From the NCBI RefSeq assembly GCF_024582835.1, contig NZ_CP102097.1, forward strand, positions 806,001-870,000: a stretch of 64,000 nt of DNA, in the 5' to 3' direction. The position numbers and the translations under genes were made by a program. Under the pieces are notes generated by a model. The model had not been told where the DNA came from. It saw nothing but the letters and a program-made list of their open reading frames with translations, and made no database searches. Shown here in pieces: positions 54,535 to 63,400 of the stretch. Position 1 is the stretch's first letter; each line of letters begins with the position of its first letter. The DNA is from Vibrio japonicus. GTDB lineage: Bacteria; Pseudomonadota; Gammaproteobacteria; Enterobacterales; Vibrionaceae.

Positions 54535-55020
54535 TTAACGTTTGTTTTTGTACTTGTACAGCAGATCTAACGGAATGTGGCAAAAGCTATGATCTTCAGG
54601 ATGTAAGGTGAGTCTATCTTGATGCTCATCATCGCTTTTTACATAGTTGGTTAAAGGCAGCACTTCTACCGCAATGTTGTCTGCGTCTTCTCTGGCTGCA
54701 ATATGCTTTCTAACCCGTTTAAGGTGCTCAGGGTTGCGACTATAAACGCCGGTACGGTACTTTTCTCCGACATCGTTCCCTTGTTTATTCACGCTATATG
54801 GGTCGATAATTTCGAACAAATGGTCGATTAATCGTTCTACCGTCAGTTGAGACGGTTCAAACTCCACCCGCACACATTCCGCATAGCCGTCGTAGTCGCT
54901 TGAGGTCGTATTGGTTGCTCCGTTGACACGACCTGCTTCTGTCGAGGTCACTCCTGGCACATATTTGAGAAACTCCTGAACGCCCCAAAGGCAGCCGCCT
55001 GCAAGATAAATTTGTTCCAT
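54535..55020 (-). CDS. msrA: Peptide methionine-(S)-sulfoxide reductase
   Basis: 161 residues. Catalytic Cys in AGGCLWGVQ near residue 10 (GGCFWG in most MsrA; Leu replaces Phe here). DPYSVNKQGNDVGEKYRTGVY near 75-95 is the conserved substrate-binding stretch (Asp, Gln, Gly-Asn-Asp, Tyr-Arg). The enzyme reduces methionine S-sulfoxide in proteins with thioredoxin. It is a short form without the N-terminal extension of E. coli MsrA, and the C-terminal recycling Cys is represented at most by Cys in HSFCHIPLD near 147. The Leu for Phe change could affect substrate fit. Confidence 0.88.
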   Translation of the reverse strand: MEQIYLAGGCLWGVQEFLKYVPGVTSTEAGRVNGATNTTSSDYDGYAECVRVEFEPSQLTVERLIDHLFEIIDPYSVNKQGNDVGEKYRTGVYSRNPEHLKRVRKHIAAREDADNIAVEVLPLTNYVKSDDEHQDRLTLHPEDHSFCHIPLDLLYKYKNKR

Positions 55021-55284
55021 CTGAATTGATACTACTTTGAATGAATAGGGATGACTTTAGCAAAATTGTCATTAGTGTGACTGCTTATTTTAATATGTAG
55101 GGTACATACGCTTTTACTATAGATGGCTTTTCAGCTGTAAATTCATGTTTATCAACGATATTCATAAGTAATTCACAGAAACAGTTCAATTGTCATGTTA
55201 CCTTTCGTTAACTGAATGCTGTCTTGTTTATCGTTAGATAATGTTAAGTCATGCCTATTTTGCTGCTGTTTGGTCATTCACATA

Positions 55285-56889
55285 ATGAAAAGTATATCTA
55301 TAAAATTATTAATCATTCCTGCTTTTTTCGTTGCTGTACTACTGGGGTATCATGCTAAATCTACGTCGACCTCCCACTCTGTTATGGATAGTTTTAACAG
55401 TGTATATGTCGACAGGGTTGTGCCACTTTCTTCTTTAAAATCCATTTCAGATTTGTATGCGATCAATGTTATTGACGCGGCGAATAAGCAACATGTTGGA
55501 TTGATTTCTTATCAGGACTTCGCGATCGGTGTGGATGCCTCAGTGAGGCAGGCAAGAAACATACTCAATCAATACCTAGAGACAAAACTCACGCCGAAAG
55601 AGAAAGAACTGGCGTCGATTTTGGATAAAAAGGTCACTCAATTGGAACAAGTCCTTCCAACGGTCATCGCGAAGAGAACGTCAGAGGAATTAGATGACCA
55701 AGCCATGATAATTGAGCTTTATCGACTGATCGATGACTTGGGTATCGAGCTATCTAAGCTTGTAGAACTTCAATTGAGTGTTGCAGAAAAAGAGTTAAGC
55801 GCATCTCAAGATACGTTTAGTGACGCGAATATTTACGGTTGGGTGATTTTGATCGTCAGTGCTTTGCTGTCCATCTTGTTTTCAGTGTTTATGGTGAAAA
55901 GAGAACTCAGAAACTTGCCCGCTTTCCTCTCATGGTTGGAAGATATTTCAAACGGAAAAGTACGCGAACGCGAATGGAATAAGTCTAATAATGAGTTAGA
56001 CCTGATAGGAGAAAGACTGACGAATCTATCGACCAAACTCCAAGGGTTTGTCAGTGGAAGCCATAAAAACATGCAAGCGCTATCAGGTAGTCAAGATGAA
56101 ATTGCCTCTTCCATATTGAATAACGAAAGAAACTCTCAGTTAGAGTTGTCATCGGTAGAGCAAGTTGCGACAGCGGCTACGGAATTGTCATCGACGGCTG
56201 CAGATGTGGCTGCCAACGCGGTTAGGGCAGAAGAGTCGGTGTCGGAAGCCTCTGATATTATTGCAATCAGCAACGAGGTACTGCAAAAGTCCAGTGCGAC
56301 AACTGAGCGTGTCAGTGAATCTATTTATGAAGCAAGATCAATCGTCAATGAGTTAAGAGAATACTCAGAAAAAATCAGCTCTGTGGTTGATGTGATTAAT
56401 GGTATTTCCGAACAAACGAACTTGTTAGCGTTAAATGCGGCAATTGAAGCGGCGAGAGCTGGCGAGCAAGGCCGTGGTTTTGCGGTCGTTGCCGATGAAG
56501 TGAGAGCGTTGGCAGCCAAAACGCAGCAATCTACAATCGATATTCAATCCATCATTACTTTGCTTCAAGAACAGTCTCAAAAAGCGGACTCCTCAATGAT
56601 TCAAAACGTTGAGTTGATCGACGAAACGCAACAGGCGACTCAGGAGTTAATCGAAGCGTTTGGTAATGTTGCCCATAAAGTTGCTGCGATATCTGAGGTT
56701 AACTCGATTGTGGCGACGGCAGCTGAAGAACAAAATGCTGTGACGCAAGACATTTCAAGGCAGCTTGAAGAGGTAAACCACCTAGTGCAGGAAAACTTAA
56801 GAGGGATAGGAAATACCAACCTAGCCAACCAAGAAATTTCAAAGTTAACTCATCAACTGAGAGATGAATTGTCATTCTTTAAAGTGTAG
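55285..56889 (+). CDS. Methyl-accepting chemotaxis protein
   Basis: 534 residues from ATG 55285; a start at 55216 would add hydrophobic residues of low plausibility. Helix 1 at about 5-22, periplasmic four-helix-bundle-type sensor about 23-190, helix 2 at about 195-217, then a HAMP region and a cytoplasmic coiled-coil. The conserved hairpin tip [32 protein letters not shown] (about 373-405) identifies an MCP that couples to CheA/CheW. There is no CheR-docking pentapeptide. The ligand cannot be predicted. Confidence 0.92.
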   Translation: MKSISIKLLIIPAFFVAVLLGYHAKSTSTSHSVMDSFNSVYVDRVVPLSSLKSISDLYAINVIDAANKQHVGLISYQDFAIGVDASVRQARNILNQYLETKLTPKEKELASILDKKVTQLEQVLPTVIAKRTSEELDDQAMIIELYRLIDDLGIELSKLVELQLSVAEKELSASQDTFSDANIYGWVILIVSALLSILFSVFMVKRELRNLPAFLSWLEDISNGKVREREWNKSNNELDLIGERLTNLSTKLQGFVSGSHKNMQALSGSQDEIASSILNNERNSQLELSSVEQVATAATELSSTAADVAANAVRAEESVSEASDIIAISNEVLQKSSATTERVSESIYEARSIVNELREYSEKISSVVDVINGISEQTNLLALNAAIEAARAGEQGRGFAVVADEVRALAAKTQQSTIDIQSIITLLQEQSQKADSSMIQNVELIDETQQATQELIEAFGNVAHKVAAISEVNSIVATAAEEQNAVTQDISRQLEEVNHLVQENLRGIGNTNLANQEISKLTHQLRDELSFFKV

Positions 56890-56928
56890 TGTTTTGAATA
56901 AAGCACGTTCAGAGTAATAACAAACATT

Positions 56929-56952
56929 AGCCGCTGAGTAATAGCGGCTTTT
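56929..56952 (+). terminator. Terminator after chemotaxis receptor gene
   Basis: AGCCGCT and AGCGGCT arms with a 7-nt loop, followed by six T. Confidence 0.83.
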
Positions 56953-57054
56953 TTACACCTTCTTTCGGTGCATACCGCTATCCCAACGCATGATTCATCT
57001 TCGCGCTTCAGGCGATGCTTTACAGTGTAAACAAAAAGTCGGCAGACACTTCCG

Positions 57055-57444
57055 TCACTTATCGAGATAAACGACCAGTAAGTCTGCTTCAACGGCATTG
57101 GCTACTTTGGGCACGGATGAGAATAAACGGCTCCACAACTTATGGTGGTGACCACAAACAACCAGATCGACGCCTGTTTCTTTGACAATGCCTGAGAGTT
57201 TCATATGAAGATCGCCGACGACAATTAAAGCATTATCAATAGGATAAGTGCTCTGGTCGGCCAGTGTTTTGATCTGTTCTTCTAATGATTGTTTGTCTTT
57301 GGGTTCTAGAACAACTCTATCAACATCCACAAAAACGAGTGAAATTTTGCTGTTTTCGCCTTTTGCCAGCGAGATCGCTTTATCGATAACTTTTTGGCTC
57401 GATGAGGTGAGATCAACCGCCACCAAAATATGCGCGTAGCTCAT
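57055..57444 (-). CDS. Universal stress protein (UspA family)
   Basis: 129 residues, shorter than most UspA-type proteins (about 140). HILVAVDLTSSSQKVIDKA at the start and DLVVCGHHHKLWSRLFSSVPKVANAVEADLLVVYL at the end fit the family, in which the last stretch usually reads as an ATP-binding G-x2-G-x9-GS. Here the motif is degenerate (GHHHKLW then SSV), so it is nearer to the non-nucleotide UspA branch. AGGAGGC precedes the ATG. Stand-alone. Confidence 0.87.
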   Translation of the reverse strand: MSYAHILVAVDLTSSSQKVIDKAISLAKGENSKISLVFVDVDRVVLEPKDKQSLEEQIKTLADQSTYPIDNALIVVGDLHMKLSGIVKETGVDLVVCGHHHKLWSRLFSSVPKVANAVEADLLVVYLDK

Positions 57445-57510
57445 TACTGCCTCCTAAGTTCAGGCTATACGTGTCATTAAAGTCTAGCAGCCAATACGCG
57501 CTCGTTGACC

Positions 57511-57547
57511 AAAAAAGCCCCAACTCAAATATTGATGTTGGGGCTTT
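57511..57547 (-). terminator. Terminator of the ADH-cupin-SDR operon
   Basis: AAAGCCCCAAC and GTTGGGGCTTT make an 11-bp stem with a 12-nt loop; on the minus strand it ends in a T-run. Confidence 0.87.
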
Positions 57548-57561
57548 AACCAAACAATGAA

Positions 57562-58632
57562 TCAGCTTTCGCTTTCGAAGGCTTGTAACTGACCTGTTCG
57601 CCAAGGTTCAATCAAGACTTTGATATGGTCATTTGGCGTCATAAGTTGTTTAAACGTCCCCTCCACACCATCAATCCCGACTTTTGCAGTCAGCAGCTTT
57701 TGCCACGGCAATTTGTGTTCTGCAATCGCGTTGAGGCACTGCTCAAACTCATGCGGTTGATAGTAGTAAGAGAACCTCAAATCTATCTCTTTTACCGTTG
57801 CATACGCATAGTTTATTGTTGCTGGTGTGGTGTGAATCCCGGTGACCACGACGCGAGCATTAGCGGGCGCTCGACGGATAAAGTTATCAATGAGTGTATG
57901 TTTACCGACACACTCGAAAATGACCAAACGAGAATCTGCTGCATACTCTGCGCCCACCACGACCTCATCTTCTTTGGTTGGATTGATCAAGCGAGTCGCG
58001 CCAAATTCGCTGGCGATGTGTAGCTTATCTTCTTGCAAGTCGACCGCGAGGATATTGGTAACACCACGTTGTTTCAGAGCGGTAATGACCGCTAAGCCAA
58101 TGGGTCCACATCCTACGACAAGGGCCGTCTCTTGAACCTCGATATCACTGCGATTGACAGCATGTAAACCAACCGCTAATGGTTCGGTTAACGCTGCCGC
58201 TTCTGATGGGACGTCATCAGGTACTGGTAAAAGCAGTGCTTCATCAAGCAAGAAGTATTCAGAATAAGCACCATGTACCCCCGGCGTTACGCCCACACCC
58301 GCACCGCTTTGGCTTAGCAGTATAGGCACAGAAGTGACTCGGCTACCCACGGGTAGTGTCTGCTGCGTTTCGTCGCCGTATTCGACAATTTCCGCGCAAA
58401 ACTCGTGTCCCAACATAACGGGCGTATGATCTTCCATCGAATCAGGCATTACCCCTAGCTTACGATAAACGTCGAACACTTCCTCTGAGTGACGCGTAAT
58501 GTGCAAATCCGAGCCGCAAATACCGCAAGCTAAGCTACGGACCAGCACTTGACCAGCTTCAGGTTTAGGCACCGCTACTTTCTGTAAGCTCACGTGGCCA
58601 TCTTGCATCACAATACTGTTCATTGTTTGCAT
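57562..58632 (-). CDS. Zinc-type medium-chain alcohol dehydrogenase
   Basis: 356 residues from ATG 58632 (GGAG 8 nt before). Catalytic zinc ligands: Cys in ACGICGSDLH near 37 and His/Glu in LGHEFCAEI near 74. NAD-binding Rossmann motif VVGCGPIGLAVI near 168. The four-Cys structural zinc loop of classical ADHs is missing. It probably oxidises or reduces a secondary alcohol or diol. Last of a three-gene minus-strand operon with an SDR and a cupin, 4 nt after the cupin stop. Confidence 0.88.
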   Translation of the reverse strand: MQTMNSIVMQDGHVSLQKVAVPKPEAGQVLVRSLACGICGSDLHITRHSEEVFDVYRKLGVMPDSMEDHTPVMLGHEFCAEIVEYGDETQQTLPVGSRVTSVPILLSQSGAGVGVTPGVHGAYSEYFLLDEALLLPVPDDVPSEAAALTEPLAVGLHAVNRSDIEVQETALVVGCGPIGLAVITALKQRGVTNILAVDLQEDKLHIASEFGATRLINPTKEDEVVVGAEYAADSRLVIFECVGKHTLIDNFIRRAPANARVVVTGIHTTPATINYAYATVKEIDLRFSYYYQPHEFEQCLNAIAEHKLPWQKLLTAKVGIDGVEGTFKQLMTPNDHIKVLIEPWRTGQLQAFESES

Positions 58633-58636
58633 GGTG

Positions 58637-59149
58637 TTACTCCGCTAGTTCGTCGCTTAACCCTGCAATCGCGCCAGGTTTAATGTAGCGAGGAGTGATA
58701 CCTTGAGCTTTGGCCGCTGCAATCAATACTTGTTCGATCCAGCCAGCATCCATGATGTTTAGGAAATTGTCGTTTTCATCGAAGTTGATGTTCGCACCCG
58801 AAATGACCATGAAGCCATCTGCACCGCCTGACTCTTCTGGGCAATGGAAAGTATGGATAGATCCGCCCGGTTCATAGAGGTAGCTGCCCGCAGTTTGCGG
58901 CTGTTCTGGATATTCTAGGTAGTGCCACATGCCGCTCAGAGTATAGAAATGCACAACACCAGTGTGGAAGTGCTTAGGTAGAGTGGTACCTGGTTTAAAT
59001 TTAGCGCGAAGTACCCAAGTCCCATTTTCTGGGTCAAGAAACAGTGGGTAAACATCAACACCCGGCAAAGCATCTTTGATGATTGATTCTTCATTGGTGT
59101 TCAGTGTGAGCAGGAAATCTTGATGCTGAATAACTTCTGGTAATGACAT
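58637..59149 (-). CDS. Cupin of the 2,4'-dihydroxyacetophenone dioxygenase-like family
   Basis: 170 residues, single cupin. KFKPGTTLPKHFHTGVVHFYTLSG near 51-74 supplies two His (HFH) and a further His, with YLYEPGGSIHTFHCPEES near 90-107 giving the last His; together a mononuclear metal site. Homologues include carbon-carbon-bond-cleaving dioxygenases for hydroxyacetophenones and ChrR-like cupins without enzyme activity. Lies between SDR and ADH genes in one operon, so it may act on their ketone product. Confidence 0.8.
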   Translation of the reverse strand: MSLPEVIQHQDFLLTLNTNEESIIKDALPGVDVYPLFLDPENGTWVLRAKFKPGTTLPKHFHTGVVHFYTLSGMWHYLEYPEQPQTAGSYLYEPGGSIHTFHCPEESGGADGFMVISGANINFDENDNFLNIMDAGWIEQVLIAAAKAQGITPRYIKPGAIAGLSDELAE

Positions 59150-59189
59150 AGCTTACATCCTCGTGATTGTAGTAATGTGGCGTACTTGC

Positions 59190-59951
59190 CTATCCCATTA
59201 GTGGGTATTTGAAATTTTCAAAGCCATCTGAAGCGTTGATAGTGCAGCCATTTATGCAGTTTGCTTTTTCACTGACTAGAAAAGCCACAACGTCTGCGAT
59301 CTCTTCTGGTTGGGTAAAGGTCTGGCGCATCTGTTCTTTACGAATGTGATCCCAAAGGCCAATTTCTTCGTATTGTCTTAACATCGGAGTGTCAACACGG
59401 CCAGGCGCAACAGCGCATACGCGAACACCAAGCGGCGCCAGCTCTAAGGCGGCACATTTGGTCATCATATCGACGGCGGCTTTGCTGACGTTGTAGGCGA
59501 AGGTCATCTCTGCCGCCATTTGAGCGTATACAGAGGAAGTATTAAGAATCACGCCCGGTGTGCCTTGAGCTTGGAACTGACGCCCCGCAGCTAAAATACC
59601 GTAGTAAACGCCGTTTTGGTTGACCTTTGAGACAGGTTCAAAATCTGCAATTGGGTCGTGCTCAAGGAGTGGTTTTGCCAAACCGATACCAGCGTTGTTA
59701 ACCATGATATCGAGCTTTCCGAAATGGTTGGTCGCTTGTTTGACCATTGCTTCCACTTGCTGGTAGTCGGTCACATTTGCAACAAACGTTCGCAGTTGGC
59801 TATCGTCATATCCTTCAAATACTTGCAATGATTGTTCGGAAATGTCGACGGCAAGTACTTTCGCTCCTTGAGCAAGAAGTTTATGAATAATCGCTTGGCC
59901 AATGCCACCTGCAGCTCCCGTGACTATTGCGGTTTTGTTGATAAGTTCCAT
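59190..59951 (-). CDS. Short-chain dehydrogenase/reductase
   Basis: 253 residues from ATG 59951 (AGGCG before it). Cofactor site TGAAGGIGQAI near 10-20, NNAG near 85, Ser in LNTSSVYAQM near 136 and Tyr/Lys in YNVSKAAVDM near 150-154. VTGAAGG with DIS following strand 2 points to NAD rather than NADP. First gene of the operon SDR-cupin-ADH and divergent from an AraC-family regulator. Confidence 0.9.
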   Translation of the reverse strand: MELINKTAIVTGAAGGIGQAIIHKLLAQGAKVLAVDISEQSLQVFEGYDDSQLRTFVANVTDYQQVEAMVKQATNHFGKLDIMVNNAGIGLAKPLLEHDPIADFEPVSKVNQNGVYYGILAAGRQFQAQGTPGVILNTSSVYAQMAAEMTFAYNVSKAAVDMMTKCAALELAPLGVRVCAVAPGRVDTPMLRQYEEIGLWDHIRKEQMRQTFTQPEEIADVVAFLVSEKANCINGCTINASDGFENFKYPLMG

Positions 59952-60081
59952 AAAGCGCCTGTCCATGTTTGTTTGTTATCAAAATGTAACTTAGATCAAC
60001 TCGTCGGCACTCACTTGACCTTTTGCGAAGTTAATTTGATATATTGCGATTTACAACTTGTTAACATTTAAAAATCGAGAC

Positions 60082-61083
60082 ATGGATATCGTAAGAAGTG
60101 GTGCAGCAGACAAATTTGATAGCTTGGTTTCTGAACTTGGTCAGAACCCTATTGAGATCATGAAGCAAGCAGGGCTGTCAGCGGCACAGTTTCGCGATCC
60201 CAATACGTATATTGCAAACTCTCGATTGGCTGAATTATTGGAAGTGGCCGCATTGCGCTGTCATCAGCCATTGTTTGGCGTGATGCTCGTTCAGCGCCAA
60301 ACCACGAACGCGTTAGGTGATTTGCCGATGTTGGTTGCGCGGTCAAAAACGGTCGGTGATGCGTTAAAGAAAGCGAGTGATTACCTTTATCTGCAATCGT
60401 CCGGCGTAAAGTTCTCGATGACTCAGCATGATGAATGGATACGGCTGTCGCTCAGCTTTGACGCTTACAGCGAGCAAGGTGTCAGGCAGTTAATGCAAGT
60501 CAGTGTTGCCCAGTTAGCCAAGTTTGTTGCTAGCTTGCTCAATATTGATCGCAACAGTTTTTGTTTGCACCTATCTCAAGCCAGTGGTGTTGAGATAGCA
60601 GAAAATGTTCTGTCCAATTCGCTTCAAATACGTTTTGGTGAAAAGTTTGATGGCATCATGCTCAAAGCAAGTTTGCTCAGCACTAAAAATCACCAAGACG
60701 AAGAGGTGCTAGAGCGCCATTTTCAGGAACATTTGAAGTATCTACAAAACCGCTATCCGAATAACTTGCGTGATCAAGCCGCAGATATGATCGGAAGGCT
60801 TTTACCAACCGGGGAGTGCAGTGTAGAGCAAGTCGCCCGAGCATTAGATATGCACCCTAGAATGTTGCAGGCTCGGTTGAAAGCACAGAGCAATAGCTAT
60901 CGACAGATACTGCAACAAATTCGACAAAATTTCGCCGAGCAAAGACTCAGTGAAAATGTACAAAGTATCACTGACATCGCTCTCCAACTGGGTTACGCAG
61001 AAACCGCCGTCTTCAGCCGACACTTTCGTCGATGGACAGGCAAATCACCCAGCCAGTGGCGGCAGGATAATGTAAATAAGTAG
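60082..61083 (+). CDS. AraC-family regulator with ArgR/OruR-type N-terminal ligand domain
   Basis: 333 residues from ATG 60082. Residues about 15-200 are the Arabinose_bd-like ligand region (NTYIANSRLAELLEVAALRC, FGVMLVQRQTTNALGDLPMLVARSKTVGDALKKAS). The C-terminal 90 residues hold the AraC DNA-binding pair, with SVEQVARALDMHPRMLQARLK and ITDIALQLGYAETAVFSRHFRRWTGKSPSQWR. Divergent from the SDR-cupin-ADH operon with a 130-bp gap, so activation of that operon by its substrate is likely. Confidence 0.9.
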   Translation: MDIVRSGAADKFDSLVSELGQNPIEIMKQAGLSAAQFRDPNTYIANSRLAELLEVAALRCHQPLFGVMLVQRQTTNALGDLPMLVARSKTVGDALKKASDYLYLQSSGVKFSMTQHDEWIRLSLSFDAYSEQGVRQLMQVSVAQLAKFVASLLNIDRNSFCLHLSQASGVEIAENVLSNSLQIRFGEKFDGIMLKASLLSTKNHQDEEVLERHFQEHLKYLQNRYPNNLRDQAADMIGRLLPTGECSVEQVARALDMHPRMLQARLKAQSNSYRQILQQIRQNFAEQRLSENVQSITDIALQLGYAETAVFSRHFRRWTGKSPSQWRQDNVNK

Positions 61084-61096
61084 TTATTCTCTTATG

Positions 61097-61120
61097 AGAC
61101 GTCAGGAAAAACGTCTTTTT
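61097..61120 (+). terminator. Terminator after AraC-family gene
   Basis: AGACGT and ACGTCT arms with an 8-nt loop, then T-run; short but well formed. Confidence 0.6.
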
Positions 61121-61189
61121 GGGTCTCTTGCTATGAGCCCTGTTCAGAAAGCAAAGAATATAAAATATAAAAAACATATTGAAAATATA

Positions 61190-61208
61190 AATGATATTTG
61201 TTCTTATT
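61190..61208 (+). promoter_or_regulatory. Possible Fur box upstream of siderophore receptor
   Basis: AATGATATTTGTTCTTATT agrees with the Fur consensus at all but three of the informative positions, 44 bp before the receptor start. Confidence 0.5.
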
Positions 61209-61251
61209 CGTATCCGATTGATTTTATACTCACTCAAATGGAATTTGATTA

Positions 61252-63300
61252 ATGAACAAATGCTCGCCTTTGCATCCTGTCGCGCTCGCTGTGGGTGCAT
61301 CACTGGCCACGTTAACTTTCACTTCTACCGCTTTAGCTACTGACGACCTCATCAGCGATAAAACGACGCTAGACACACTGACAGTGTATGGGCATCAGTA
61401 TGAAGGGTACGCAGAGCACTCGCCTCAATCAGGAACAAAAACCAACGTCGAATGGTTGGACGTACCTCAAGCTGTTTCAGTGGTGACCAAGACGGAAATT
61501 CAGGATCGAGGTGCTGTAAGGCTTGTTGACGCACTCGATGGCGTGGCAGGTGTTAACAACACGCTTGGTGAAGGCAGCCGAGACCAATTTGTCATTCGTG
61601 GCTTTGATGCCCTGAATGATATGTATCGCGATGGTATGCGTGACGATGGAACACTTCAGTCTTACCGCAGTCTGGCGAATATTGAACGCGTTGAAGTTGT
61701 GAAAGGTCCGGCAGGTGCGTTATATGGACGAGGTTCAGCAGGCGGTATCATCAATTTAGTGACCAAACGTGCAAATGGCGAGACTTTCACGCATGTAAAC
61801 GGCAGCGTAGGAAGTAATAGCCAATTTATAGGTCAAATTGACAGTTCTGGTTCTTTCTCTGAAACGGTAAATGGGCGAATTAACTTGGAATACCGACAAG
61901 CGGATTCCTATGTGGATTATGTCGATTCGAACGACTTTTTTATTGCGCCAACGATTCGAGTTCTGCCAGCGGAAGGTCATGTGGTTGATATTGATGTCGA
62001 GTACGCTCAACAAGAGTTAGTTCCATATCGCGGCGTGCCATCTAAAGACGGGAAGCCTGTTGATGTGCCTGCAAAGACGTACTTTGGCGCAATGGATGAT
62101 TTTCAAGAGTCTGACAGTTTACGCTTGGCAATTAACTATGAATGGAAGTTAAACGATCAGTGGGTATGGAATAACCGTGCGTCTTATAACCACATTGAGC
62201 TTGAGCAAAAAGGGACTCGCCAGGGAGCGGTTACTGGTGATCAGGTTTCTCAAACTGTAAACAACTTTGGTTATGACCCGAGAACCACCACCACACTTCA
62301 ATCCGAGTTGGTGTGGCAAACAGAGGACAATCAGTTGTTGATCGGTGCAGATTACAACCAGATTGAGATTGATCTCACCCTAGCCAGTGACAAAACGCTT
62401 CCTTCACAAAATATTTACGACCCTGTGGTTGGTTCTACCCCAAACCCCGGCTTTAAACCCTTCCGCGACAATACCACCACGAGCACCGGGCTCTATGTAC
62501 AAGATGTTTTCACGCTTGGCGACCTGTCTCTTATTGGTAACGTGCGTTACGACGCAATGGATCTAGAACAGCAAAAAGCCGGATCAGACAAAGAAAATCT
62601 GGACGATAGCAAATTCAGTTACCGAACTGGTGTTGTTTACCGAATTAACTATGACGTATCGGTTTATGCGAGTTTAGCGCGTTCTTGGCAGCTTCCTTAT
62701 TCGGGTATCTACATCAATCCAAAATTAGCGGAGTTTTTCCATACCGATCTTAAAGAAGTGGGTGCGAAAGCCTATCTGCTGGATGATGCGTTAATGCTGA
62801 ACGCCGCACTATTTCAAATCGACCAAGAGCAGCCACAAACTAACATTGATGGTGATGTGATTGATAAAATTGAAGCGCGCCATCAGGGGATAGAGTTGGA
62901 AGCACGTGGTCAGCTTAACGATCAATGGGATATTTCTATCGGCTATAGCTACCTAGATGCAGAAGATAAAGATACGGGTAAAAAACCGAATGATGTGTCG
63001 GACCACTTGTTCTCACTTTGGAGTTCCTACCAACTTAACGACAATTGGCGAATCGGTGGCGGCTTAAAGTATGTTGGAGATCGCTACGCAGGAAATGATG
63101 AAACCGTCGCACTTGGAGACTACACCACGGTAGATTTGGTGGCGGCCTATACGACCGGTCGCCATAAGATTCAAGCCAACGCGTATAACATCTTCGATGA
63201 AAAATACATTCTGGGCGCAACCAATGGCACGTCTGGCCTCAACCAAATCGGTTACGGTTCGCCAGCGGAATTTATGCTCAGCTATGGTTATCAGCTTTAA
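61252..63300 (+). CDS. TonB-dependent siderophore receptor (FhuA/catecholate class)
   Basis: 682 residues. Signal peptide about 1-29 ending ALAT, a TonB-box-like LDTLTVYGH near 40, plug domain with NTTLGEGSRDQFVIRGFDALNDMYRDG near 95-125 and VERVEVVKGPAGALYGRGSAGGIINLVTK (RGS/GGIIN) near 145, then a beta-barrel ending in Leu. GPAGALYGRGSAGGIIN is the usual wording of hydroxamate and catecholate receptors. Ligand not assignable. A FecA-like receptor gene follows 100 nt later. Confidence 0.87.
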   Translation: MNKCSPLHPVALAVGASLATLTFTSTALATDDLISDKTTLDTLTVYGHQYEGYAEHSPQSGTKTNVEWLDVPQAVSVVTKTEIQDRGAVRLVDALDGVAGVNNTLGEGSRDQFVIRGFDALNDMYRDGMRDDGTLQSYRSLANIERVEVVKGPAGALYGRGSAGGIINLVTKRANGETFTHVNGSVGSNSQFIGQIDSSGSFSETVNGRINLEYRQADSYVDYVDSNDFFIAPTIRVLPAEGHVVDIDVEYAQQELVPYRGVPSKDGKPVDVPAKTYFGAMDDFQESDSLRLAINYEWKLNDQWVWNNRASYNHIELEQKGTRQGAVTGDQVSQTVNNFGYDPRTTTTLQSELVWQTEDNQLLIGADYNQIEIDLTLASDKTLPSQNIYDPVVGSTPNPGFKPFRDNTTTSTGLYVQDVFTLGDLSLIGNVRYDAMDLEQQKAGSDKENLDDSKFSYRTGVVYRINYDVSVYASLARSWQLPYSGIYINPKLAEFFHTDLKEVGAKAYLLDDALMLNAALFQIDQEQPQTNIDGDVIDKIEARHQGIELEARGQLNDQWDISIGYSYLDAEDKDTGKKPNDVSDHLFSLWSSYQLNDNWRIGGGLKYVGDRYAGNDETVALGDYTTVDLVAAYTTGRHKIQANAYNIFDEKYILGATNGTSGLNQIGYGSPAEFMLSYGYQL

Positions 63301-63347
63301 CGCTTCTCTCAATTTTTCTTCCTCAGTTTGAGGAACTTTATCCCTTC

Positions 63348-63377
63348 GGGTTACGGCAAATTTATGTGCTGTAACCC
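63348..63377 (+). other. Hairpin between the two TonB receptor genes
   Basis: GGGTTACGGCA and TGCTGTAACCC pair over 11 positions with one G-U, with an 8-nt loop. No T-run, so probably an RNA stability or attenuation element between genes that may be cotranscribed. Confidence 0.5.
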
Positions 63378-63400
63378 TCAAATCCCTTAAAGGAGTACCA

